In this document: in pieces, positions 26,345 to 34,384 of the stretch
Layout of the letters: each line of letters begins with the position of its first letter
Numbering within the stretch: position 1 is the first letter of the stretch
Origin: Cloacibacillus sp.
GTDB lineage: Bacteria; Synergistota; Synergistia; Synergistales; Synergistaceae
Direction: 5' to 3'
NCBI GenBank assembly: GCA_036655895.1
Contig: JAVVPF010000006.1
Location: 621 to 64,620 of the forward strand
DNA length: 64,000 nt
The notes under the pieces: model-generated
What the model saw: the letters and a program-made list of their open reading frames with translations, nothing else
Told to the model about the DNA's origin: nothing
Database searches by the model: none
Program-made: the position numbers and the translations under genes

Positions 26345-27184
26345 ATGAACTTTCGATACAATAAAAAATCACAGGCATTCACGTTGGTGGAACTTTTAAT
26401 AGTGCTCATAATCATAGGAGTGCTTGCGGGGGGCCTCTGGCTCGCCTTCGGCGGCTCGGACGCCAAAGCCCAGGAGACCGCCTGCCTCGGAAACCGCGAG
26501 ACGATAAAAACGGCCTGGTCGATGCACAAATTCGCTAACGGTAGCCCTGTCGACTTAAATACATTTGTCACCAACAGCAATTACAAAGAATTTGTAGACA
26601 GCGGCAACTGTGCGTGTCCCACGACGCACAAAGCATACACCGTTGTAGATGGCCAAGTTTACTGCGAGGAGCATAGTTCCTCTCAAGCAGAGGCGTCCGT
26701 GAGAGATTATATAGCGTTGAAAGATGCCGATACCTTGAAAAATGGTAGCACAGCCGAAATATTAGTAATCATGGATTCATTAAATAAATTGCTCACAGAG
26801 GCGATGAAAGATTATAAGATTGATTTTAACGGCGAATTCAATAAAACCAGAATAAACGAAATGCTGGCAGCATTAAGTAAAAACGAAGCTATTGCTAAAT
26901 CCAATATTAAAGATTTTTTGACAACTGGCACAGGTGGAACTCTGTCTGATTATGCCATAGGATTAAACAGCAGCAAACAATTTAACGCACTAATGGTTAA
27001 GTCAGGTAATGATGTGTATGTCGTCTATGCTAATGGTGCGGTTTATTATTGCGCAAACCAGCACAGCGCAGATAGTAAGTCTTATTTAGCAGATCAAGCT
27101 AAAGCTGATGCCTACTGCGTTGATGGAGCCACGGTTATGGTTAACGGCACACCGGCCCCATCCAATTGGAAAAAGGTTAGGTAG
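26345..27184 (+). CDS. Type IV pilin-like protein with AT-rich variable C-terminal part
   Basis: Prepilin with leader peptide, cleaved before Phe in SQA-FTLVELLIVLIII; Glu5 and the hydrophobic N-terminal helix are conserved. 279 aa, long for a pilin. The first ~110 codons match the GC-rich neighbourhood, but from about 26680 the DNA turns AT-rich, and the encoded part is unlike any family I know. Two Cys-containing segments recur (VVDGQVYCEEHSS and ANGAVYYCANQHS), suggesting an internal repeat or paired disulphides. AGGAGG at 26328-26333 is 11 bases before ATG 26345. Probably a surface pilin or pseudopilin with an exchanged head domain. Confidence 0.8.
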   Translation: MNFRYNKKSQAFTLVELLIVLIIIGVLAGGLWLAFGGSDAKAQETACLGNRETIKTAWSMHKFANGSPVDLNTFVTNSNYKEFVDSGNCACPTTHKAYTVVDGQVYCEEHSSSQAEASVRDYIALKDADTLKNGSTAEILVIMDSLNKLLTEAMKDYKIDFNGEFNKTRINEMLAALSKNEAIAKSNIKDFLTTGTGGTLSDYAIGLNSSKQFNALMVKSGNDVYVVYANGAVYYCANQHSADSKSYLADQAKADAYCVDGATVMVNGTPAPSNWKKVR

Positions 27185-27388
27185 GAAGGTCATTCGGTAG
27201 TGGCTGGATAAGCGTTAAGTGTTATTTGAGGCGTAGATTGAGAGGTGATTTTTCTATATAAACTAATCACCTCGGAGTAACCGACGCCGTGTTGATGATA
27301 TTAAATTTCTTGCCGTTTTCTTTTGTTAAAGTTTTTGATGAAGTATCATGATATCAGCTGCAAACAGGGAACCGCGCCCTCCCCAGAG
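27185..27388. other. Intergenic region between convergent genes
   Basis: 204 bases, AT-rich, between the pilin (+) and a membrane protein (-). A 9-bp perfect inverted repeat (GAGGTGATT at 27242-27250, AATCACCTC at 27265-27273) may be a terminator, though no T-run follows on either strand. Nothing else recognised. Confidence 0.5.
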
Positions 27389-27685
27389 TCAGCATCGAGA
27401 TATCTTGATCGCCTTGCCTTCGTCTATCCGGTAGTTTCTGTAATAGAGCGCGAGGTCGCAGAGGACTAGCGTGGTGTTTAGCGTGTATGGGATGAGCAGG
27501 TAGGCGCTTGTGTTGGCAAACAGCACTTTGGCGATCCCAGCGGCGTATCCTACTAGGATGATGAGCATGAAGGAGAGGCTCTTGCCTTTTCTCGTGCGGC
27601 TGACCCATGACTTGTAGATTGAGGCGGGCCACGCCGCGGCGAAGCAGAGCAGCATCACTGTTTCGAGTATGGAGCTTAAATACAT
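27389..27685 (-). CDS. Small three-helix membrane protein, PQ-loop/SemiSWEET-like
   Basis: 98 aa with three predicted transmembrane helices (about residues 5-25, 38-57, 64-85). The segment AAAWPASIYKSWVSRTRKGK has the shape of the first helix and loop of PQ-loop/SemiSWEET-type half transporters, with WP in place of PQ. Such proteins dimerise to form a small-solute transporter. AAAGGAA precedes ATG 27685. Function assignment is by resemblance only; substrate unknown. Confidence 0.6.
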   Translation of the reverse strand: MYLSSILETVMLLCFAAAWPASIYKSWVSRTRKGKSLSFMLIILVGYAAGIAKVLFANTSAYLLIPYTLNTTLVLCDLALYYRNYRIDEGKAIKISRC

Positions 27686-27736
27686 TTTTATCTGTTCCTT
27701 TCACGTATATATCAAAATTTTCGTTTATTATACCCT

Positions 27737-27770
27737 AAAACGCCGCGCCTTTGGGTGCGGCGCGGCGTTT
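27737..27770 (-). terminator. Intrinsic terminator for the 27786-28736 gene
   Basis: Perfect 12-bp GC-rich stem (27738-27749 with 27759-27770, 9-base loop). On the - strand it runs into TTTT, just past the stop of the gene at 27786. A TATAAT on the - strand at 27733-27728 immediately downstream may start the next gene. Confidence 0.75.
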
Positions 27771-27785
27771 GCAAGCGGCCTGACG

Positions 27786-28736
27786 TTACGCGAACGCTGT
27801 CATTCTCTTTGCCGCGTGCGCCGTCTGCGGCAGCAGCTCCCATATCAGCTCGCGCTTCTCTGTCACGTTTTGAAGCGCTTCAAAGGAAATAGTCCATATC
27901 TCGCATGGCTCGGCCTCTTGTGGGATTTTTGTAAAGAGGGGAGCCAGCTCCCGTGCAAGTTCTGCCGCGCGTTCTTCTTTTTCCGTGACGAAGACGAGCC
28001 AGCAGACGCTGTCCTGCTCCTGCGTGTCTATGTCGAAGTAGCCGGGGAGCATGACGCGGCGCTCCAGCGTCGTCCATCTGAAAAATTCGGAGGCCGTGCG
28101 CGCGGCCGAGGCGCTTTCTTCGCAGAAGACGAAGAGGAAGCGGTCCGCGTTTATGAGGCGCAGCGGGTCGTGCGGGTGGCCTTTGAAGTCCGTATAGTGG
28201 ATGTAGTCGTAGTAGCAGATGTAAAGAAGGTCCGGCGTAAAACCGCCCATGTTTTTTTCGTTTGCGGCAAGCCACGCCGCGGTCTTTTTTGCGTAACGCT
28301 CCGTTGTGCGGCTTTTCAGCCCTACTGTGGGAAATTCTTCGAGCATCTTTTGATAGGCTTCGTTTTGCGTGTAGCTCCAATCCACGCAGCGGTCGCTGGG
28401 GAATATTTTAAGTTTCTGACTGTTGAGGTATTTTTTTATGCCCCAGCGCTGCGCGTGCTTTTTGTTGAGCAAGTCCATCAGTTCCGCAGCGCGCGCCGCT
28501 TTTGCGGGTGCCTCGGGTCGCCCACCGGGCGCATCTTCTATATAGGAGGCTTTCGCGAGCGGCGCAAAGCGCGCCGCGCCCTCTTCGGTAAGAAAGAAGC
28601 AGCCGTCTTTTTCGGCAACGAGCCCCGCCTCTTTGAGTTCCTCCAAAGATGATATATCCTCGTTTTCTCGGCGCAGCATTTCAACGGTCCAGCATGGATG
28701 CAGAGAGTCGAAGCGAAGCAGCAGGTTTTCGTCCAT
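27786..28736 (-). CDS. Unknown protein with a winged-helix-like N-terminus
   Basis: 316 aa, family not recognised. Residues 1-60 look like a winged helix: SLEELKEAGLVAEKDGCFFL resembles a recognition helix followed by a beta wing. The centre is rich in Tyr/Trp/Phe (YICYYDYIHYTDF), and the rest alternates beta-like and helical stretches without catalytic motifs. No signal peptide or membrane helix. AAAGGAG lies upstream of ATG 28736 and a terminator follows, so it is a single-gene unit. A DNA-binding or regulatory role is possible but unproven. Confidence 0.65.
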   Translation of the reverse strand: MDENLLLRFDSLHPCWTVEMLRRENEDISSLEELKEAGLVAEKDGCFFLTEEGAARFAPLAKASYIEDAPGGRPEAPAKAARAAELMDLLNKKHAQRWGIKKYLNSQKLKIFPSDRCVDWSYTQNEAYQKMLEEFPTVGLKSRTTERYAKKTAAWLAANEKNMGGFTPDLLYICYYDYIHYTDFKGHPHDPLRLINADRFLFVFCEESASAARTASEFFRWTTLERRVMLPGYFDIDTQEQDSVCWLVFVTEKEERAAELARELAPLFTKIPQEAEPCEIWTISFEALQNVTEKRELIWELLPQTAHAAKRMTAFA

Positions 28737-28876
28737 TTTATATCGTCTCCTTTCTGTTTTAGGCGGCGGCGATATTATGTCGGCCGCAAATCCAGCATAA
28801 CATATTTTGCTTTAAAATTCCCGCGGATGATTTTCACTAAATGGGAAAAATTAGTGATAAAAATCAAAAATTCCGC

Positions 28877-28905
28877 TTGACCCTTGTAATAAAGTGGAAT
28901 AAAAT
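28877..28905 (+). promoter_or_regulatory. Promoter of the rrf2-fadL unit
   Basis: TTGACC (28877-28882), exactly 17 bases, TAAAAT (28900-28905): a good housekeeping-type promoter about 40 bases before the regulator's proposed start. Confidence 0.75.
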
Positions 28906-28918
28906 ATCCATTATTCCA
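28895..28918 (+). promoter_or_regulatory. Candidate Rrf2 operator
   Basis: Perfect 8-bp inverted repeat, TGGAATAA (28895-28902) and TTATTCCA (28911-28918), 8 bases apart, covering the -10 element. Position fits autorepression by the Rrf2 protein encoded immediately downstream. Confidence 0.55.
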
Positions 28919-28946
28919 TTATATCTTTGGGAAAGGGGAAATTAAG

Positions 28947-29435
28947 CTGAATCCAATCGTAGACCTGCCGGAACCGCTGCTTCTTGGCCTGCACGCACTG
29001 GGCGAACTTGCTCAGGAACCTGACAGGTGTCTCACGACGCAGCAGGTGGCCGCGCTGCTCGGTACGACGGAGCCTCATCTTTCAAAAGTTTTGCAGCGCC
29101 TCAACAAAGGCGGCCTTATAAAATCTGTTCGAGGCCCGGGCGGCGGTTACAAGCTGAACTGCGTGCCCGCGGAGACGCCGCTTTATTCTATTTTTGTCCT
29201 TTTGGGCGGCCCCTTTGAAGCGAGGGGATGCAGCTTGGCCGGCTGCCGAGAGCACAAATGTTTCATCGGCGACATGGTCGACGAGCTTTCGCGCGCTCTC
29301 TTTCGTTATCTTGAATCACGCACGCTTGCGGACTTCACCTCTTATTATTCTTCCGGCACAGACGTAAGCATCGAAATTTCCGTTATCACCCCCAGCCTGG
29401 GGCAGAAGCACCCAAATTTTGGGAAAATAAACTAG
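28947..29435 (+). CDS. Rrf2-family transcriptional regulator, probable Fe-S sensor
   Basis: Winged-helix regulator of the IscR/NsrR family. A complete HTH (TTQQVAALLGTTEPHLSKVL) and wing (RGPGGGYKL) are only recovered if translation begins upstream of the first usual start codon (GTG 29046). The best site is CTG 28947, with AAAGGGG at 28932-28938 eight bases upstream; this gives a 162-aa protein. Three Cys in CSLAGCREHKC (spacing x4, x4) could bind an Fe-S cluster, compared with x5, x5 in IscR. A dyad over its promoter suggests autoregulation. The FadL-like gene 24 bases downstream is its likely co-regulated partner. Confidence 0.82.
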   Translation: MNPIVDLPEPLLLGLHALGELAQEPDRCLTTQQVAALLGTTEPHLSKVLQRLNKGGLIKSVRGPGGGYKLNCVPAETPLYSIFVLLGGPFEARGCSLAGCREHKCFIGDMVDELSRALFRYLESRTLADFTSYYSSGTDVSIEISVITPSLGQKHPNFGKIN

Positions 29436-29459
29436 AAATACAGAGAGGATCGTGTTCAT

Positions 29460-30794
29460 TTGAAGATTTTGAAAGGTATTGCCTGCGCTTTGGCCCTCCT
29501 TTGCGCGGCGCAGACGGCGGCATTTGCGGAAGGCTTCGGCGTCTATGAGTGGAGCGCGTCGGGAACCGCTATGGGAGAGGCCTACATGTTCGGCGAAAAC
29601 GACCCGGCCGTGCTCGCCTACAACCCGGCCCAGATAACAAAGCTGGACGGAAAATATATGAGCATTGGTACAAGCTGGGTCAACCCGGCGGTTTCCAGCT
29701 CATTCAACTTTATGGGCAAACCGGAACAGGATTGGGACAACGAATACAGCCCCGCAGTTATTCCTTATTTCTATTACGCGCAAAAAGCCGGTAAAAATTC
29801 ATGGTGGGGCCTCGCCCTCTTCGCGCGCTACGGCAACCAGATAGAGTACGATGATATGTGGCCGGGACGCTACGACACGGTCTATTCTGGAATAAAGGGC
29901 CTAACGCTTCAGCCGACCTATGCCTTTAAGATCAACGACAAACTGTCGATGGGCGTCGGGCTGGACATCAACTACATTGAGCTTAGGATGAAAAAGGACG
30001 TTCCCTTGATAAAAGACCTGAGCAAATTTGGCGCATCTAAATCGTCATATCTTGCGGATACGCACTCCGATTTACAGGGCGACACTACGAGCATAGGCTG
30101 GGTCGCCTCCCTCATGTACGATTTCACACCCAAGACCTCTATGGCCGTTATGTATCGCGCGAGGGTCAAGCATACGATGGATGCCGACACAGATTTTGAT
30201 TATTCCATGACTCCATACGGCAGGGCCCTGATGGCCGCAAACCCGGCTGTTGGCAAACAACTGCTTGCCGGCCTTCCCCGTACATCCGGCTCGCATGGAA
30301 CCGTCACGCTGCCTGATTCCATCACCATAGGTTTGGGCCATAAGTTCAACGACAGAACGAGAATGGAATTGAGCGCTGTTTGGACGAACTGGGCCACCTA
30401 TGACAACCTCGACATCTATTTTGACGCCGCCGCGCTCAAGAACACGCCTGCGCTCGCAAGAAAAGACTGGAAGGCCTCGTGGCGCCTTGGAGTAGGCATT
30501 GAGCATAAACTGAGCGATAAGTGGAGCATTATGGGCGGTTATGTCTTTGACCAGAGCCCCGTTCCCTACGACACGATGGATTTCACCGTTCCCACAGGCG
30601 ACCGCCACAGGGGAAGCATAGGCTTTAAATATCGTCCGAACGCGAACGGCGAGTTGGCCTTTGCCTACAGCGCGATATGGGCTGGCACAAGAGACGTATA
30701 TTCGCATGTAGGCAATATGGACTTCACCTCGGCGCATCTGCACGACGGCCTTACTCAGATCGTTTCGCTCGGCTACACCATCAAACTTAAGTAA
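29460..30794 (+). CDS. FadL/OmpP1-family outer-membrane channel
   Basis: Outer-membrane beta-barrel for hydrophobic compounds such as long-chain fatty acids or aromatics. Signal peptide of about 23 residues ending AAFA, then the FadL N-terminal plug region (SASGTAMGEAYMFGENDPAVLAYNPA, split here as SASGTAMGEAY and NDPAVLAYNPA), followed by amphipathic strands with a final Leu-Lys end (SLGYTIKLK). 444 aa is normal. TTG 29460 start with GAGAGG upstream. It shows the cell has an outer membrane. Co-transcribed with the Rrf2 regulator; a terminator follows. Confidence 0.85.
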   Translation: MKILKGIACALALLCAAQTAAFAEGFGVYEWSASGTAMGEAYMFGENDPAVLAYNPAQITKLDGKYMSIGTSWVNPAVSSSFNFMGKPEQDWDNEYSPAVIPYFYYAQKAGKNSWWGLALFARYGNQIEYDDMWPGRYDTVYSGIKGLTLQPTYAFKINDKLSMGVGLDINYIELRMKKDVPLIKDLSKFGASKSSYLADTHSDLQGDTTSIGWVASLMYDFTPKTSMAVMYRARVKHTMDADTDFDYSMTPYGRALMAANPAVGKQLLAGLPRTSGSHGTVTLPDSITIGLGHKFNDRTRMELSAVWTNWATYDNLDIYFDAAALKNTPALARKDWKASWRLGVGIEHKLSDKWSIMGGYVFDQSPVPYDTMDFTVPTGDRHRGSIGFKYRPNANGELAFAYSAIWAGTRDVYSHVGNMDFTSAHLHDGLTQIVSLGYTIKLK

Positions 30795-30825
30795 CGACTG
30801 CACCAAATAAGAACCTGAATTTCAC

Positions 30826-30858
30826 GCGGCCCGCGTTTTTTTGGCGGGCCGCTTTTTT
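30826..30858 (+). terminator. Intrinsic terminator after the FadL-like gene
   Basis: 9-bp GC stem (30826-30834 with 30844-30852), 9-base loop, then six T. Confidence 0.9.
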
Positions 30859-30893
30859 AATATTCTGAAATTGTCGGTTTTATCTCCAAACTC

Positions 30894-30921
30894 TTGTCAA
30901 TTTAAATTAAAGTTGTATGCT
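30894..30921 (+). promoter_or_regulatory. Promoter of the PEP carboxykinase gene
   Basis: TTGTCA (30894-30899), 16 bases, TATGCT (30916-30921), in AT-rich DNA just after the preceding terminator. Confidence 0.55.
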
Positions 30922-30951
30922 ACACCTGTGTGCGGGTAATGTAAAGTGTTT

Positions 30952-30973
30952 GTTACTTTTTTCTTAAAGTAAC
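30952..30973 (+). promoter_or_regulatory. Dyad in the PEP carboxykinase leader
   Basis: GTTACTTT (30952-30959) and AAAGTAAC (30966-30973), 6-base loop, roughly 30-45 bases into the leader. It may be a regulator site or an RNA hairpin; it has no T-run of terminator type after it. Confidence 0.4.
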
Positions 30974-31018
30974 GATATTCAGCTTAATATGGACAGAACT
31001 TTGAGGAGGAAATTTTTC

Positions 31019-32677
31019 ATGGCAACGCAGGGTCATTTTGTAGATTTGGAGAGCTTTAAAAGACTCAACGCCACACCAATCAGAACAACCATCGAGACGG
31101 CCTTCTATGGCAACAATGTAACTCCGGCAGACGACCTTAAGATGGCTTACGACATTGCAAAAAACAGCCCGGGAACTGTCGAGCTGACCGGTATGCCCGT
31201 ATTTCGCCCCACGGAGCTTGGACTCCCTGAAGATTCAAACGTTCTGCTTTTTAACGACGGTGCGATCTTTGGACGCTGCGCCGCGGCGCGCAGGATAACG
31301 GGCCAGCCCGGCGTATCTGTGCCGGAAATGGCGACTCTTATCCGCGAGGCCATACACAACGGGCGTTTCCGCCGCTTCTATTCAGCGCAGGCGGTGATCG
31401 GCCTTGACGAGGACTTCATGGTCAAAGCGCACCTTATGACCCCAGAGGGCTTTGAAAACAACCTTTACAGTTGGATGCTGAACTTCCAGTATCTGAACGA
31501 AGAGTACGCTAAACGTTACGCGAACTCGCGCGACCTGCCAAACGACGGAGACCTTTTCGTCTACACAGACCCATATTGGACGCACCCCGACTATCCGCTT
31601 GGTCTCGCCTTCTTCTCGCCAGAGCAGAACTGCGCCGCCATCCTTGGAATGCGCTATTTCGGCGAGTTCAAGAAGGGGACGCTGACGCTCGCCTGGGGAG
31701 CCGCCGCGCGCAACGGATACGCCTCATGCCACGGCGGACTGAAACGTTACAAGCTTAAGGACGGCAGCGACAAAAAATACGTCCTCGCGGTATTCGGTCT
31801 CTCCGGCTCTGGAAAGTCCACCATCACTCACGCGAAGCACAACGATAAATACGACGTGACGGTGCTGCACGACGACGCCGTTATCATCAACGTCAAGGAC
31901 AAATACGCGATAGCGCTTGAACCGGCCTACTTTGACAAGATGCAGGATTACCCGATAGGCTGCCCAGACAATAAGTATCTGCTTTCATTGCAGAACTGCG
32001 GCGTCACAGTCATGGAAGACGGCAAAACAGTCGTCGTCAGCGAAGACATCCGCAACGGCAACGGACGCGCCGTGAAGTCGCGCTTCTGGTCGCCGAACAG
32101 GATAGACCGCATCGACGAGCCGCTCAACGCCATTTGCTGGCTGATGAAGGACCCGACTCTGCCCCCCGTCGTCAAGCTTACAGGCCCCGCGCTTGCCTCT
32201 GTTATGGGTTCGACGCTGGCCACGAAGCGCACTTCGGCTGAGCGCCTCGCCCCCGGCATCGACCCGGACGCGCTCGTCATCGAAAGCTACGCAAACCCGT
32301 TCCGCACCTATCCGCTTGCTATGGACTACATCCGCTTCCGCACGCTCTTTGAGGACGGAGTGGAGTGTTACATCATAAATACCGGCTCGTTCATGGACAA
32401 GAAGGTCGAAAAGAACACGACGCTTTCCATCCTCGAATCTATAGTCGAGGGGAAGGCAGAATGGAAGAGCTTCGGCGGCGTCCCTGGGATGGAGCTTATG
32501 GAGGTTCCCGGCTTTGTTCCCGACTTTACCGACTGGACCTATAAGCAGCAGTTTACAAACAGGATGAACGACCGCCTCGCCTTTATAAAATCACGCGACA
32601 CGGAAAAGGGCGGCATCGACGCGCTCCCGCCGGACGCGCTGCGGGCGATAGAAAATGTGATCACGTCGCTTAAGTAA
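31019..32677 (+). CDS. pckA: ATP-type phosphoenolpyruvate carboxykinase, divergent
   Basis: Interconverts oxaloacetate + ATP and PEP + CO2 + ADP; in fermenters it often runs either way. The nucleotide loop is GLSGSGKST (family GLSGTGKTT), followed by LHDDAVII. Metal/substrate ligands are recognisable upstream: Lys in GEFKKGTLTL and His in YASCHGG. LPPVVKLTGP and the Thr-rich segment MGSTLATKRTSAE match the C-terminal half. 552 aa, slightly longer than the usual ~535. ATG 31019 has AGGAGG 9 bases upstream; ATG 30989 lies before that site. Divergence means a related kinase activity cannot be excluded. Confidence 0.8.
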   Translation: MATQGHFVDLESFKRLNATPIRTTIETAFYGNNVTPADDLKMAYDIAKNSPGTVELTGMPVFRPTELGLPEDSNVLLFNDGAIFGRCAAARRITGQPGVSVPEMATLIREAIHNGRFRRFYSAQAVIGLDEDFMVKAHLMTPEGFENNLYSWMLNFQYLNEEYAKRYANSRDLPNDGDLFVYTDPYWTHPDYPLGLAFFSPEQNCAAILGMRYFGEFKKGTLTLAWGAAARNGYASCHGGLKRYKLKDGSDKKYVLAVFGLSGSGKSTITHAKHNDKYDVTVLHDDAVIINVKDKYAIALEPAYFDKMQDYPIGCPDNKYLLSLQNCGVTVMEDGKTVVVSEDIRNGNGRAVKSRFWSPNRIDRIDEPLNAICWLMKDPTLPPVVKLTGPALASVMGSTLATKRTSAERLAPGIDPDALVIESYANPFRTYPLAMDYIRFRTLFEDGVECYIINTGSFMDKKVEKNTTLSILESIVEGKAEWKSFGGVPGMELMEVPGFVPDFTDWTYKQQFTNRMNDRLAFIKSRDTEKGGIDALPPDALRAIENVITSLK

Positions 32678-32702
32678 ACGACGGCTGATAAATAAACAAC
32701 GC

Positions 32703-32746
32703 GCCGCCTTCGGAAAGATTCTACGCCGAAGGCGGCCTCTTTTTAT
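32703..32746 (+). terminator. Intrinsic terminator after pckA
   Basis: Perfect 11-bp stem (32703-32713 with 32726-32736), 12-base loop, tail CTCTTTTT. The T-rich complement on the other side may also stop the convergent opp operon. Confidence 0.85.
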
Positions 32747-32806
32747 CGTAAGGCGGAGCTGCGGAAGAAGTTTTTGCAGTGCGCTGATAAAAAAATGACC
32801 GCGCCG

Positions 32807-33610
32807 TCAGGCGAATTTCGGCAGCGCGTCAAGCAGCGCCCTTGTGTAAGGGTGGCGCGGATTTTTCAGCACTTCGCAGGCGGCTCCGCTTTCGCATAGC
32901 TTTCCATCTTTTAGCACTATGATGTTTTTTGCGGCGCGCGCGGCAAGCAGCAGGTCGTGCGTAACGAAGAGCATCGACATTCCCGCCTCCGTGCGGCGGC
33001 GCAGCACCTCTATTATTTCGCCGCGCGTGGAGGCGTCCTGCATTGAGGTTGGCTCGTCGCACAAAAGCAGCTCGGGACAAAGCGTCAGAGCGCGCGCAAG
33101 CTCCACGCGCTGGCGTTGGCCCCCGGAGAGGCCGACGGCGCGTGAGTTCAATATCCTTTCGTCTGTGAGCCCTACCTCGGCAAGCAGCGACTGCGCGCGG
33201 GCTCTGCGTTCTTCTTTTGAGCCGCGCACGTTTGCTATGACCTCCGGCTCCATGACCGCCTCTATTACGGAGAGGCCCGGCGGCAGCGCGCCGTACGGGT
33301 CCTGCGGGACATAGCCGCAGCGCCTGCGCAGAGCTCTTAGCTCGGAGGCTGAAAGTTTCGCCGTGTCGCGGCCAAAGAGGGAGACTGTGCCCGACGTGGG
33401 AGGGATGAGCGCCATCACGGCGCGTAGTAGCGTGCTTTTGCCGCTGCCCGATTCCCCCACGATGGAGAGCGTTCCGCCCCTTTCAAGCATAAGTTCGAGG
33501 CCGTCTATCGCGCGGTTTTTATGTTGTGCGCCTCGTGATTTGAAATCTATCGTAAGTCCTTTTATCTCGACTGCTTTGTTGTTTTCCGTGGTCGCGGTCA
33601 TATCGTTCAC
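32807..33610 (-). CDS. Oligopeptide ABC transporter ATPase, OppF-like
   Basis: ATP-hydrolysing subunit of a peptide-type importer. Walker A GESGSGKST, Q-loop VPQDPYG, signature LSGGQRQRVELARAL, Walker B LLLCDEPTS and H-loop FVTHDL are intact. The C-terminus NPRHPYTRALLDALP is the OppF/DppF-type tail. 267 aa is shorter than typical OppF (about 320). Starts at GTG 33610, directly after the stop of the preceding ATPase gene; ATG 33601 is an alternative. Last gene of the operon. Confidence 0.92.
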   Translation of the reverse strand: MNDMTATTENNKAVEIKGLTIDFKSRGAQHKNRAIDGLELMLERGGTLSIVGESGSGKSTLLRAVMALIPPTSGTVSLFGRDTAKLSASELRALRRRCGYVPQDPYGALPPGLSVIEAVMEPEVIANVRGSKEERRARAQSLLAEVGLTDERILNSRAVGLSGGQRQRVELARALTLCPELLLCDEPTSMQDASTRGEIIEVLRRRTEAGMSMLFVTHDLLLAARAAKNIIVLKDGKLCESGAACEVLKNPRHPYTRALLDALPKFA

Positions 33611-34384
33611 CTACAGCATCGCCGCAATTAGCGCCTTTGTGTGCGCCTCGCGCGGTGCTTCTATTAGATTTTTCGGGCTGCCGTTTTCGATGAGCCGTCC
33701 GTCCTTCATCACAAAGAGCATGTCGCAGGCGGAGGCGGCAAGCGGCAGGTCGTGAGTGACGAGCAGCACTGTGAGCTTTTTGTCGCGGCGCAGGCGCTCC
33801 AGCAGCTTTAATATGGCGGCCTGCGTTATGACGTCGAGCGCCGTCGTAGGCTCGTCCGCCAGCACAAGCTTTGGCGCGCATGAAAGCGCAAGCGCTATGG
33901 CGGCGCGCTGCTTCTGCCCGCCGGATAGTTCGTGCGGGTAGCGTCGCGCCGTATCCGCCGGAAGCTCGACTTCGGCAAGCAGCTCCGTTATCCTCTGACG
34001 CGCGCCGTCGCCCTTTAGTCCGAGATGGACATAAAGCACCTCTTCTATGTGCCGGCCTATGGTTATTACGGGCGTGAATGAGTTCAGCGCCCCCTGCGGT
34101 ATGAGCGCGATCTCACGCTGGCGCAGCCGCGCCAGCGTCTCTTCCGGCGCGTTCAATATGTTGTTTCCCCTGTATGATATTTCGCCGCTTGCGAAAGCGC
34201 CGGACGGAAGCAGCCCAAGCAGCGTCATCAGCACGGTGCTTTTGCCGCTTCCTGATTCTCCGATGAGGGCGCTGAAGGATTCTTCCGGCAGCGAAAGCGA
34301 CAGGTCACGGACGGCACGGCCGTCCGCCGATGAGCTCTCTTTTACGTTGTATGTGACGTTTAGGTTTTTTATTTCTAGCATCAT
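33611..34384 (-). CDS. Oligopeptide ABC transporter ATPase, OppD-like
   Basis: Partner ATPase of the gene above. Walker A GESGSGKST, Q-loop ALIPQGALNSF, signature LSGGQKQRAAIALAL, Walker B LVLADEPTT, H-loop LVTHDLPL. ATG 34384 (or 34381) overlaps the permease stop, ATGATG, so translation is coupled. The frame stays open upstream for 174 codons, but that part only mirrors the permease gene. 257 aa. Confidence 0.92.
   Translation of the reverse strand: MMLEIKNLNVTYNVKESSSADGRAVRDLSLSLPEESFSALIGESGSGKSTVLMTLLGLLPSGAFASGEISYRGNNILNAPEETLARLRQREIALIPQGALNSFTPVITIGRHIEEVLYVHLGLKGDGARQRITELLAEVELPADTARRYPHELSGGQKQRAAIALALSCAPKLVLADEPTTALDVITQAAILKLLERLRRDKKLTVLLVTHDLPLAASACDMLFVMKDGRLIENGSPKNLIEAPREAHTKALIAAML

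Noticed and set aside
27669-28652. Long open frame of 327 codons on the + strand opposite the 27786-28736 gene
   Set aside because: It mirrors codon positions of the - strand gene, begins inside another gene's start, lacks a ribosome site and gives a low-complexity Arg/Val/Phe-rich product.
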